From Paenibacillus radicibacter (GTDB taxonomy: Bacteria; Bacillota; Bacilli; Paenibacillales; NBRC-103111): a DNA stretch of 64,000 nt. A model generated the notes under the pieces. The model searched no databases, was not told where the DNA came from, and saw only the letters and a list, made by a program, of their open reading frames with translations. Made by a program: the position numbers and the translations under genes. This document shows positions 55,221 through 63,867 of the stretch, piece by piece. Each line of letters begins with the position of its first letter. Within the stretch, counting starts at the first letter, position 1. The DNA is taken from positions 928,082 to 992,081 of the forward strand of contig NZ_JANQBC010000001.1 of NCBI RefSeq assembly GCF_024721995.1, in the 5' to 3' direction.

Positions 55221-55781
55221 TCAATCACTAAATATCAGTTCTATTTCATCTTTAATCATTGATGTAATTTCTTCATTCCATTCATCTGGATTAATTACTA
55301 CTATAGGAAATTTGGCCTTTGATTTAATATAATTTTTTAACTGAAGATAACTGCTCAAGGGAAAATCCTGTGCATTCCATTGTTTTCGATATTCTACAAT
55401 TCCATGTTTTTTCAACAGGTTTTCCATTTGTAGAACAAGTACTTTGATAAATTCATCTAGATTACAAACTTCATTAAAAACAGCCTCACCTTTGCCATCT
55501 GTTAGTCCGTCAACGAATAATATTATCTTAATAATGATGTTAGTTTCATCTTTCTTAATAAGAGTCCATCTATGTACAGCTGGCTCCGAGTTAAAATCAA
55601 ACTGTACTGTATCTTTTAGTTCATCATCTTCAACACACTCTAGTTTTAACAGTTCAACTGCTCGAACTAAATCAATCAGAGGTTCAGAGAGATAACTCGC
55701 ATCAATATATATCTCCGAGTTATTTATTTTCAAAGAAACATCTGCCCATCCGATACTTCTAAGGATATATTTGAATATCAT
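55221..55781 (-). CDS. Protein of unknown function in the cassette zone
   Basis: 186 soluble residues with no known motif (FKYILRSIGWADVSLKINNS, LIDLVRAVELLKLECVEDDE, NLDEFIKVLVLQMENLLKKH). A repeat copy lies on each side, 31 bases below the stop (A) and about 30 bases above the start (B), so it looks like a cassette payload. Confidence 0.65.
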   Translation of the reverse strand: MIFKYILRSIGWADVSLKINNSEIYIDASYLSEPLIDLVRAVELLKLECVEDDELKDTVQFDFNSEPAVHRWTLIKKDETNIIIKIILFVDGLTDGKGEAVFNEVCNLDEFIKVLVLQMENLLKKHGIVEYRKQWNAQDFPLSSYLQLKNYIKSKAKFPIVVINPDEWNEEITSMIKDEIELIFSD

Positions 55782-55810
55782 GTTTTTTTATATCCCTTCG
55801 GTTATTTCTG

Positions 55811-55965
55811 CTAACGTTTCTGTTCTACGAACCCGAAAGGCTTAAAGGAGCGCAGCGACTGGGTCCGCAGGACTTAGACTCGCAGGGTTGTGAGCTGAAT
55901 CTGCTTCATTGCCTACCTCTACTTGCGAACCGAGGGAGTAGCCCGAAGCGTAGATACCCTCTTAC
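55811..55965 (-). repeat. Structured repeat copy B (attC-like, right end degenerate)
   Basis: Left end CTAACGTTTCTGTTCTACG, right inner arm GCGTAGATACCC; the outer GTTA box is lost at the right end. Inside: GAACCCGAAAGGCTTAAAGG, CGCAGCGACTGGG. Confidence 0.75.
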
Positions 55966-56013
55966 TTTTTTATGTATCGAGGTTAGCTTCATTGAACTCT
56001 CCTTCTCTGGCAA

Positions 56014-56165
56014 TTTCACCTAACGTTCTTCGTATTCACGAGCCCGAGAACCTTAAACCCCAACAGGGCGGCCGCGACGCGGTTAGGTTCGCAGGGTAGT
56101 CCGCCTGATCAGCTCCTCGAAATGCCTCGGGCGGATCGATGCTTGAATACGATGTTATGTGAAGT
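56014..56165 (-). repeat. Structured repeat copy C (attC-like)
   Basis: Plus-strand left end TTCACCTAACGTT and right end GATGTTATGTGAAG are outer boxes; inner arms CGTATTCA/TGAATACG are perfect. Contains GGCCGCGACGCGGTTAGGTT and a CCGCCTGATC...GGGCGG arm. Lies directly downstream of the GNAT gene at 56232-56651. Only about 50 bases separate it from copy B, so this would be an empty cassette. Confidence 0.82.
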
Positions 56166-56231
56166 ATCAACCCCACTTCCTCGAATAAAGACAGGACGTC
56201 GACCCTCAATATCACTCTTTATTAAAGCTGC

Positions 56232-56651
56232 TTATTCATATACTAAAACCCAATACTTCTCCCCAGGATTACCTTCTTCAACAACTTTCTTCCAACCATT
56301 TTTTTCATAGAAAATTAATGCACTATGATTTTCAGACACACACTTTAATCTTACGGGCTTACTCATTTTTTCTATAGAATAATTAACCAACTGAGTACCA
56401 ACACCTTTACCGTTAAAATCAGGGTGCACAAATAAATTATGAATAAAGTTATCTGGCAAATATAAAGAGGCAAATCCAAGAATGTGGGAATTATCTTCTA
56501 CTAAAATGATGTATTCTTCAATTGTATCCCTATCAAAATCTTCAAAAGTCATTTCATTTACATTCGCCCAATGAAAGCTCTTACGACGAGATTCTAGATA
56601 TATCTTCCTTAACTCAGGATAGTCCAATTCATTTGCTTCTCTGATATTCAT
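56232..56651 (-). CDS. GNAT family N-acetyltransferase, duplicated cassette gene
   Basis: About 139 residues; FIHNLFVHPDFNGKGVGTQL is the acetyl-CoA motif and CVSENHSALIFYEKNGWKKV the C-terminal helix. ATG 56651 lies after GGGGGA. A decayed near-copy lies at 62055-62362. Followed by repeat copy C. Confidence 0.87.
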   Translation of the reverse strand: MNIREANELDYPELRKIYLESRRKSFHWANVNEMTFEDFDRDTIEEYIILVEDNSHILGFASLYLPDNFIHNLFVHPDFNGKGVGTQLVNYSIEKMSKPVRLKCVSENHSALIFYEKNGWKKVVEEGNPGEKYWVLVYE

Positions 56652-56784
56652 GAAATCCCCCATCAATATTATTTTTAAATATGCAATTCAGGATCTGATA
56701 AACTCTACTGTACTTATGGATCCTTTTTGACCTAGAAGGGAATAAACCATTCAAGGTTTTACTCTTTCTTGTTGTTATTATTGA

Positions 56785-56885
56785 TGCGCGACGCGGTTAG
56801 GTGGTGCGGATATGTCCGATGAGTATGCTTCCCTGCTACTGAAATGCCTCTTCGAAACTCTCGGACCGAGGGGCGTACGCTACAG
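56785..56885 (-). repeat. Structured repeat copy D, truncated
   Basis: Keeps the core (GCGACGCGGTTAGGTGGTGC, TATGTCCGAT...CTCGGACCGAGGGGCGTACG) but lacks both outer ends. It abuts the hexosaminidase region and could mark where that segment was inserted. Confidence 0.7.
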
Positions 56886-56960
56886 TGTTTTTTCAATGAA
56901 AATCTCCATTTCACATCACCTTTCTATTATAGCAGCCGTTCTAAATATTGGAAATAAAGA

Positions 56961-56998
56961 GGGAGATTGCAAAGTCGTTCACGACTTTGCAATCTCCC
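56961..56998. terminator. Perfect 17-bp hairpin downstream of the hexosaminidase gene
   Basis: GGGAGATTGCAAAGTCG and its exact complement around TTCA. On the minus strand it is followed by TCTTTATTTCC, so it probably terminates the hexosaminidase transcript, although the T-run is poor. Confidence 0.6.
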
Positions 56999-57089
56999 GT
57001 CATGAGAACATGATCTTATCCCTCAAACATGCTTTCCCGATGATTCGAAAAAGCGGTTTTTTTTATTTCTAAGGCTTATCTTAGCTCTC

Positions 57090-60000
57090 TTAGTCTTTTG
57101 GCCCAGACCCGGACCAGGCTTGAATTAAGGCCTTTGCATCGGCCACTAAGGCTGATTTTGCCTTTTCGGAAACAAAATCCTTCTTGTTCGTTTTGTCAAT
57201 TCTCTTTAGGAAATCCTCCATCGCGTCGACGGCATTTTTCAACTTGTCTTTATTTTCATGCTTCTCTGCAATCTTCAAGCTCTGTGAAAGCTTATCCTTG
57301 AGCGATCCGCTTAAATCGCCGGAGGCATAATAAGATTCCATCAGTCGCTCCATTGAAGCGATACTTGTTTTTACTACGATATGAATTACCAACTGTGATA
57401 CGTTGCCAGCCTGATCCGTCACTTCGATTTGGATCACGTGGGTTCCCAATTGGCCTGCCAAAAGCAACGCCGTACCGGTTACATACGGCTTACCGTCCAC
57501 GGTGACCGTTTTTTCAGTAACGCCCGATATGCTATCGGTGGTCTGCACATTCAGCACAAGTGAATCGCTATCCAGGAATTCGGTCCCTTCTTTCAAGGGA
57601 GCACCATTTACCGTTACAGCTAGTGTTGGGGCCGTTGCATCGATTTTTACATTGATTGTCTTGGCTGCTTCCACGTTGCCGGCTTTATCTACAGATCGAT
57701 ACCGCAACTCATACGTTCCGTCTGTGCTCAAGCTAATCGGGTCCGTGTATGGTTGCCAACTTCCCCCTCCATCTAGACTATATTCTGTCCTCGCGATGCC
57801 AGACTGTTCGTCATGGGCGGTCAAGGTTATAGTCACCGGATGGATATACCATCCGTGCTGCCCATCCGGCTGGGAAGGCGTAACAATTGCCGTTGTCACC
57901 GGAGGCGTTTTATCGTTTTCCGAATCAATCGATTCTTGCAACTGGGCAATCAACTGCTGAAGCGGGTTTATCGAACTCTCGTAGGCATACGGGAAATTAT
58001 TTAACAGATCTTGCAGCTGGATTCTCAAACTGCGATTTCCTTTTCCCGATTCGAGCAAGCTTTCCGCCTGTTTGACCAATCCCAGGTAGTTGCCCAAAAC
58101 CCCCGGTCCGTACACTTCAAATTCATAAATAGAGTAGCCGAATATCGTAGCTCTCTCTATTCCTTGAAACTTGACGTATCTGGCTTTTACGGTGTCAAAA
58201 TTAATCGTCTCAACTCCGCCGTGCCCGTCTATCGTCCCATCGTTGGCTTTTACATTCATCCAGTTTTGGCCATCACTAGAAACGAATAGTTTGTACGTCT
58301 TGGCATAAGCAGTCTCCCATTTGATCACGATGCTGTTGATGTCTTGTTGTTCGCCCAGATCCACGGAGAGCCAAGTATCGTCTGAAACAAGACTTGCCCA
58401 CCTTGTACCCATATTCCCATCTACAGCCTGATCCGCAGACAAATGAGGAGCCTCTGCTTCGGATGATTCCGCATGCTTGTTCAATGCCATGTTCACACCG
58501 TCAAAACTGGTAACCTGATTCTTAATCATCAAATTATCAATGACACCTTTAAAAGAATTCGTGGAGCTTCCGATTTTCTCGAGCGGCAGCACTAGGGTAT
58601 CAATATGAGGTGACGAACCGTTCGTTACCCATAATTTCTCTACGTACTCGTTTCCATTTACATAGAGGGATACGCCTTTGTTGTCACCGGTCAGCAGCAA
58701 GTGCGTCCATTTTTCCTCCGGAACCTTGTATTGGAACGTACTATTGTAATGTTCTTTGGAAAAACCTAATAGTCCGGTCTTACCTTGCTTTAGTTTCAAT
58801 TGACCGACAGGTGATTCCATCAGTACTGCATCATCCAGGTTATCGGCATCCGGTTTGACCCACATGGAAACGGTCCATCCGAACCCTAAGGCTTGTAATG
58901 GTGTTTCGATATAGCTTTCTCCCCCGGCGAACCACACGCCCTTTCCGTATTTCCCGTCTGTTAGCGATACATTTTTACCGGTTCCATCGTAACCGTTCCC
59001 GGAAGAGTCGGAAAATCCGTTTTCAAACTGGTACTTGATCACATTGCCAACCTGATTTTTCACTTGCATCTTATGGGAAATATTAGCATTTGGCGCTTCT
59101 CCAATCCGAGATGCCGCGTCTGTATAAGTTTTGTAGTCTTTGTCTTCTCTTGTTCCCATCCACATCTTTTCGGATAGCACTTGCACAGCCGGAAACATTC
59201 TGTCATGGGAATCGTCCATGGATAATCCGCTGGCATCGGAGATGTCGTTCCATAACGCAATCATGGCGCCTTTTAGTTTTGGATGACCACTTGGCACAAC
59301 CGTATCAGAAAATACATTTGGTTCCCACGTGTTGTACATATATTTTTGGTCCATATATTCTTTATACAATCTAGGTACAAGATACATATAACTGTTCTCG
59401 GTGTTGATGATATCGAAGCCATAATCCATCGCTTGCCGGGCGTCTCCGTAAGGGACGTGCCAAATATTCATCGTTGCCTGAGTACTTATAGGAGTTACCC
59501 CGTTGTATTCCATCAGGCCGCCCCATAAATGTGGATGCTTGCCTTTGCTATTGATATGCTTGACTAGCTTATCCATGTATCCACGAAAAACCTCTTTGTC
59601 ACTGCCCCAATATTCGTCTGTGCCGATATGGACATCCGGACCGATAAATGTAGGGTTGTCGCCATCCATATATTCGTCAAACAGACTCTCGACAAAATCC
59701 ACCGTTTCCGGCTTCGTAATGTCTAGATGAGGACCGCTTCCCAAAGACGGATCGAAATTAGTAAAAGCTCTCGAGTGTCCTGGTGTATCAATCTCCGGAA
59801 TGACGTTAATGCCATAATCCATACCAAGCCTTTGAAGATTGCGGAACTCCTCTTTGGTGTAAGAACCGCTTTTGCTCGTAAGCCCCGGGTACTTCGTGCT
59901 CTCCAAACGGAATGCCGTATTCGTCCCGTCTAGAAACGGAGTCCCCACATCATCGTTCAAATGAATTTGAAATTGGTTCATCTTGTACCAGGACATGAGC

Positions 60001-61355
60001 TTGATATAATCACGTAAGAAATCAATCGTATAATACTTTCTGGCGACGTCGATCATAAGTCCGCGAACTTCATATTTGGGATAATCCCGTGCTGTTCCTT
60101 TAGGGATACGGACATGATTATTATCCTGTTTCAAGATTTGCAGAGCTGATCTCGTCCCGAAGAAAACTCCAGTCACTTCACCCGATGTAATCGATACATA
60201 ATCATTTACATCAAAAAGGTAGCCTTCTTTTCCGAGCCAAGTTAAGGAATCGTCCAAGGACAAATAGATGTCTCCAGCTTGTGGATCACCGTAAACAATG
60301 TCCACGTTGACGTTGCTAACATCCCTCAGATCATCCTTTGTCTGCTCCGCCGCCTTTTCCAGAGCTGCTCTATTCGCTGGATTTACAACAATTCGCGAAT
60401 TTGGAATAAGGGTAAAATCTCCGGTCCGACCAATCCATTCTCGCAACGACGGTATGACCTTCGGTTCCTTGTTCAAATCAGCCGTTTGCGTAGATTGCCC
60501 TGGAACCGTAACCAGCACGTTTCCGGTAATGGCCTTCTCATCCGGATTACTCACTTTTTCAACTTGGAATAAGAGGTTCACTTTGGTGTCAACGAGGGGA
60601 GTGTGGATGTTCCCCCCTTTGTCAATGATGGGCAGTCTGTCACTGCCATATACGGAAACCTTGTAACCTTCAGGTACATCCGGTAGAACAATTTCCGTTT
60701 GCCCATTTGCAATAGGCGGTATTTGGGTGATGCCCTTCACGATTTTTGGCAAATCGCCGGCATCGTACACCTCGAACTCGAAGAAGGAATAACCGTAAAG
60801 GATTCCATCTACAGGAGCCCTTTGTACACCTTGAAACTTAACGTACCTGGCTTTTGCATCAGCAATATCGGTGATTTCCGTGCCACCTTTGCACACGATT
60901 TCACTGTCTTTCCTTAGTACATTGGTCCAATGCTCCCCATCGCTCGAAAACAGTAGCTTATACTTGCTGGCGGCGGTTTGCCAATTAATGACTATCCGGT
61001 TGATAACGAATTCTTCGCCAAGGTCAACATAGAACCATTGATCGTCTTCTTTGGAGGATGACCATCTTGTATTTCCATTGCCATCTACAGCATTTTCCGG
61101 TCCAAGCCAGTCCACTTCGTTCCCTGATGCATATGCTGCTTTATGTAACGCCAAATTAACGCCGACTTGCACATTGCCTTCAGCGAGCGAGACACTGCCA
61201 CCGGAAGCCGTTTCATTAACGGACTCGGTAATTTGCAGATTTGGAGAAACGACATCTTCTTGCCCTTCTGCAGCAATAACTTGCGACATCGTCGCGGGGA
61301 AACACGTTAATAGAAGCAACAGCGACAACAAAATAGAAAGCGCTTTCTTTTTCAT
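57090..61355 (-). CDS. Secreted multidomain GH20 beta-N-acetylhexosaminidase
   Basis: 1421 residues. Signal peptide 1-29 (LSILLSLLLLLTCFPATMSQ); F5/8-type C carbohydrate-binding domain about 65-200; GH20b-like domain about 300-425; GH20 catalytic barrel about 430-760 with the acid/base pair in HIGTDEYW and substrate loop PEIDTPGHSRAF; LamG-like domain about 790-960; second F5/8 type C domain about 970-1110; short helical FIVAR-like unit; two Ig-like domains; final helical unit. No LPXTG or SLH anchor. It should cleave terminal GlcNAc/GalNAc from glycans outside the cell. TTAAGGAGGG precedes the ATG. It looks like an unrelated insertion in the cassette zone. Confidence 0.93.
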   Translation of the reverse strand: MKKKALSILLSLLLLLTCFPATMSQVIAAEGQEDVVSPNLQITESVNETASGGSVSLAEGNVQVGVNLALHKAAYASGNEVDWLGPENAVDGNGNTRWSSSKEDDQWFYVDLGEEFVINRIVINWQTAASKYKLLFSSDGEHWTNVLRKDSEIVCKGGTEITDIADAKARYVKFQGVQRAPVDGILYGYSFFEFEVYDAGDLPKIVKGITQIPPIANGQTEIVLPDVPEGYKVSVYGSDRLPIIDKGGNIHTPLVDTKVNLLFQVEKVSNPDEKAITGNVLVTVPGQSTQTADLNKEPKVIPSLREWIGRTGDFTLIPNSRIVVNPANRAALEKAAEQTKDDLRDVSNVNVDIVYGDPQAGDIYLSLDDSLTWLGKEGYLFDVNDYVSITSGEVTGVFFGTRSALQILKQDNNHVRIPKGTARDYPKYEVRGLMIDVARKYYTIDFLRDYIKLMSWYKMNQFQIHLNDDVGTPFLDGTNTAFRLESTKYPGLTSKSGSYTKEEFRNLQRLGMDYGINVIPEIDTPGHSRAFTNFDPSLGSGPHLDITKPETVDFVESLFDEYMDGDNPTFIGPDVHIGTDEYWGSDKEVFRGYMDKLVKHINSKGKHPHLWGGLMEYNGVTPISTQATMNIWHVPYGDARQAMDYGFDIINTENSYMYLVPRLYKEYMDQKYMYNTWEPNVFSDTVVPSGHPKLKGAMIALWNDISDASGLSMDDSHDRMFPAVQVLSEKMWMGTREDKDYKTYTDAASRIGEAPNANISHKMQVKNQVGNVIKYQFENGFSDSSGNGYDGTGKNVSLTDGKYGKGVWFAGGESYIETPLQALGFGWTVSMWVKPDADNLDDAVLMESPVGQLKLKQGKTGLLGFSKEHYNSTFQYKVPEEKWTHLLLTGDNKGVSLYVNGNEYVEKLWVTNGSSPHIDTLVLPLEKIGSSTNSFKGVIDNLMIKNQVTSFDGVNMALNKHAESSEAEAPHLSADQAVDGNMGTRWASLVSDDTWLSVDLGEQQDINSIVIKWETAYAKTYKLFVSSDGQNWMNVKANDGTIDGHGGVETINFDTVKARYVKFQGIERATIFGYSIYEFEVYGPGVLGNYLGLVKQAESLLESGKGNRSLRIQLQDLLNNFPYAYESSINPLQQLIAQLQESIDSENDKTPPVTTAIVTPSQPDGQHGWYIHPVTITLTAHDEQSGIARTEYSLDGGGSWQPYTDPISLSTDGTYELRYRSVDKAGNVEAAKTINVKIDATAPTLAVTVNGAPLKEGTEFLDSDSLVLNVQTTDSISGVTEKTVTVDGKPYVTGTALLLAGQLGTHVIQIEVTDQAGNVSQLVIHIVVKTSIASMERLMESYYASGDLSGSLKDKLSQSLKIAEKHENKDKLKNAVDAMEDFLKRIDKTNKKDFVSEKAKSALVADAKALIQAWSGSGPKD

Positions 61356-61483
61356 TTTTCCCTCCTTAAGAATTTTTAGATTTAAGAAACATACCTCCTT
61401 GATGCGTGCAACTCCACTTTTAATACTAAGAGACTTGTTACTCCATTCAAAGCAACAACTAATTACTTTTGATATACATTTAT

Positions 61484-61937
61484 TTACTTTTTACTGACGA
61501 TTCCCACTGTAAATAAAAAAAATGCTTCTAACGAAGACAATACGTCAAAGCAGAAGGTCATTAAGTCATAAAAATCCATACAATAAGCCCAGCCATCATA
61601 TGTAAAGCTTGTGATATTGGCACCAATATCTATTAACTTTGCTTTCAATGCATTAATATCCTTTGTCTTCTTTCGTTTGCCATAATAAAAACAATGGCCT
61701 TGTATCAGCATTATGATCCTTCTCAAGACAAAGAAAAGCCATTTCACTGTGATTAGGTCGACCATGTAAATAAAAATCTAAGTTTGTTGTGTACCAATCA
61801 ATAGACTGTAATTTAATTATGATTTTTGGAAACCTCTTTGCACTGATTTCACCTAGTGTTTCGTTATTCACAAAACGACCCAACCTTAGATAGTTCTTAT
61901 CTTGGGCTGGGTCGTTTGTTGACTGGGCTTCTTCCAT
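61484..61937 (-). pseudogene. Unidentified gene with a frameshift
   Basis: Frame 1 from ATG 61937 (RLGRFVNNETLGEISAKRFP, DFYLHGRPNHSEMAFLCLEK) gives way near 61690 to frame 2 (CFYYGKRKKTKDINALKAKL, IDIGANITSFTYDGWAYCMD), ending at 61484. The two open frames overlap by about 110 bases and neither alone looks complete. Family not recognised. Confidence 0.6.
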
Positions 61938-62054
61938 GATTATTCATCTGTCAACCAAGCGGTTTATCATTTACTTAACTATCTTTAACCAATGCCATGG
62001 ATATTTTAATCTCGTTCTATTTTCTTCCGACGAAAAAGTGAAAATCCTCCGAAA

Positions 62055-62362
62055 CCACTTCTTACGGCCTACTCATTTTTTCTATAGAATAATTAACCAA
62101 CTGAGTACCAACACCTTTGCCGTTAAAATCAGGGTGCACAAATAAATTATGAATAAAATTATCTGGCAAATATTAAGAGGCAAATCCAGGAATGTGTGAA
62201 TTATCTTCTACGTAAAATAATGTATTCATCAATTGTATCCCTATCAAAATCTTCAAAAGACATTTCTTTTATATTCGCCCAGTGAAAGCACTTACGACGA
62301 GATTCTAGATATATCTTTCTTAACTCAGGGTAGTCCAATTCATTTGCTTCTCTGATATTCAT
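62055..62362 (-). pseudogene. Decayed duplicate of the GNAT gene at 56232-56651
   Basis: 62058-62430 is a near-copy of 56343-56720 including upstream flank. Lesions: TTA to TAA at 62173-62175, an inserted base near 62209, and loss of the 3' end. The intact copy identifies it. Confidence 0.85.
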
Positions 62363-62500
62363 GAAACCCCCATCTATATTATTTAAAAGTATGTAATTAA
62401 GGATCTGATAAACTCTACTGTGCTTATCCTAATGTTCATCCTTCAAGCAACAGGACATTGCGAATGAGTTACCCACGAAAATAGTCTTTGGGGTCGATAT

Positions 62501-62671
62501 TTCACATAACGTTAAGATGTTCCTGAACCCGAGAACCTTAAGGCACATAGTGCCGGCCGCAATGCGGTTAGGTTCGCAGGGTTGTCTGTCTGAATTTACT
62601 TCTCCGAAATGCCTCGGACAGACCAAGGGACGACGTAGGAGGACCGCAGCAGGAACATCATGTTAGGTGAT
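62501..62671 (-). repeat. Structured repeat copy E (attC-like)
   Basis: Outer boxes TTCACATAAC (left) and GTTAGGTGA (right); inner arms TGTTCCTG/CAGGAACA are perfect; central arms TGTCTGTC/GGACAGAC; small hairpins GGCACATAGTGCC and CCGCAATGCGG. Confidence 0.83.
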
Positions 62672-62846
62672 GTAATGGCGGTCGGAGCTTAACCCCCATT
62701 GCCTTCATCTTCTTTTGTCTATCTCCGAAAACCTAAGCCTTCCCATCCAACTTTCTTCCTGTTCATTTGAATTATTACTTCTATTTTAAAATAATTAGGA
62801 AACGTACGTTCTCCTTTGATTATGGAGAATTATGTTACTTTGATAG

Positions 62847-63013
62847 TCTTTTAAATAAAATATAGCCTTTTCCAGCCTTTGACAATCTTTTGAATTGCTC
62901 TTTATACTTTTCTTAAGGAAGGTGCGCTATTGAAGCAAGCTTCCCTATCACTACCTTCCATAAGAAAAGTCCTTAACTCTTTGCTTTGAAAAGGTTGTAT
63001 TTTATTTAATCTT
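62847..63013. mobile_element. MITE-like element, 159 bp, with TCTT target duplication
   Basis: 62851-63009 begins TTAAATAAAATATAGCCTTT and ends with the near-exact complement GTTGTATTTTATTTAA. An inner inverted pair 62906-62923 / 62953-62970 (ACTTTTCTTAAGGAAGGT, 17 of 18 matched) extends the palindrome. TCTT flanks both sides (62847-62850, 63010-63013). No ORF, so it would depend on a transposase elsewhere. Confidence 0.7.
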
Positions 63014-63099
63014 CTAATTATTACATGATTATCCATTAATCATAGTTTCCTAATTATATACGAGTAAAAATTCAAATTCGCCCACTTTAAGTTGGATGG

Positions 63100-63144
63100 C
63101 CCAGCATTTTCGGAATCTCCAAGTGAGATTCCGGAAGTGCTGGG
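63100..63144. repeat. 20-bp-stem hairpin without T-run
   Basis: CCCAGCATTTTCGGAATCTC and GAGATTCCGGAAGTGCTGGG around CAAGT, 18 of 20 paired (the other two G-U or A-C by strand). Lies in a segment between copies E and F with no ORF. Function not evident. Confidence 0.6.
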
Positions 63145-63168
63145 TTGTGGCTTAGGTTTAGCCATTAT

Positions 63169-63337
63169 TTTACCTAACGTTTCCGTGTTCACGACTTCCC
63201 ACCACCCTAAAGGAACGAAGTGACTGGCCGCTATGCGGTTGGGTGGTGCGGATGTGTCCCGGCATCAGCAACTTTGACTTTACTCCCGGGACCAAGGGGC
63301 GTATGCCCCGATGCGTGAACATAATGTTATATGAAGT
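63169..63337 (-). repeat. Structured repeat copy F (attC-like)
   Basis: Outer boxes ACCTAAC (left) and GTTATAT (right); inner arms TGTTCACG/CGTGAACA perfect; arms CCACCACCC/GGGTGGTG, GTCCCGG/CCGGGAC and GGGGCGTATGCCCC. Lies nine bases downstream of the lipoprotein gene stop. Confidence 0.83.
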
Positions 63338-63345
63338 CTTTGCCA

Positions 63346-63843
63346 TCACCGAGTCGGATTACTAGGAAGCTTTATATCTAATTGTTTATTTTCTTCTTTC
63401 TCTTTCCACTCAATTATTATATTAGTTTTATTTATAAATTCTTCAACGTCTTCCCGACTCTTAAATGTATAGTATCGATAGACTTCGTAATCTTCATCTT
63501 TATCTAAGTATCCATGGCTTATTCCTTCGTGTCCTGATCCATGGGTATACTTTAATGGAATAGATTCAACAAAGTTAACTTTTAATGTTTCAGCTCTTAA
63601 TTCACCCTTGTTTGCTAGCTTAACTAATATGTTTATTAAAAATGCATCATTTGAAGATGGCTCAACTTCTCTTATTAATTGTTGATCTGTAATTATTTGA
63701 TAATTTATTGAGTTCCAAATATCTACGCCATTTTTGATGTTATTTAAATGATTGTATAATGGTTTATCAACTTCTTTAGAACTACATCCAAAAACAAATG
63801 CAGTTATCAGTATAATGTAACCGAATTTAAATATTGTTTTCAT
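63346..63843 (-). CDS. Lipoprotein of unknown function, cassette payload
   Basis: About 165 residues with signal and lipobox (YIILITAFVFGC). The mature part has no recognised domain. ATG 63843 is chosen from AAAGGAG at six-base spacing; earlier starts run into repeat copy G. Flanked by repeat copies F and G in the same orientation, a clear cassette layout. Confidence 0.75.
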   Translation of the reverse strand: MKTIFKFGYIILITAFVFGCSSKEVDKPLYNHLNNIKNGVDIWNSINYQIITDQQLIREVEPSSNDAFLINILVKLANKGELRAETLKVNFVESIPLKYTHGSGHEGISHGYLDKDEDYEVYRYYTFKSREDVEEFINKTNIIIEWKEKEENKQLDIKLPSNPTR

Positions 63844-63867
63844 ACTCATCTCCTTTGTTGCAATGAT

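Noticed and set aside
61386..61412. Eight-codon leader peptide upstream of the hexosaminidase gene
   Set aside because: AAGGAGGT directly abuts the ATG, leaving no spacing, and no terminator follows, so it is unlikely to be translated or regulatory.
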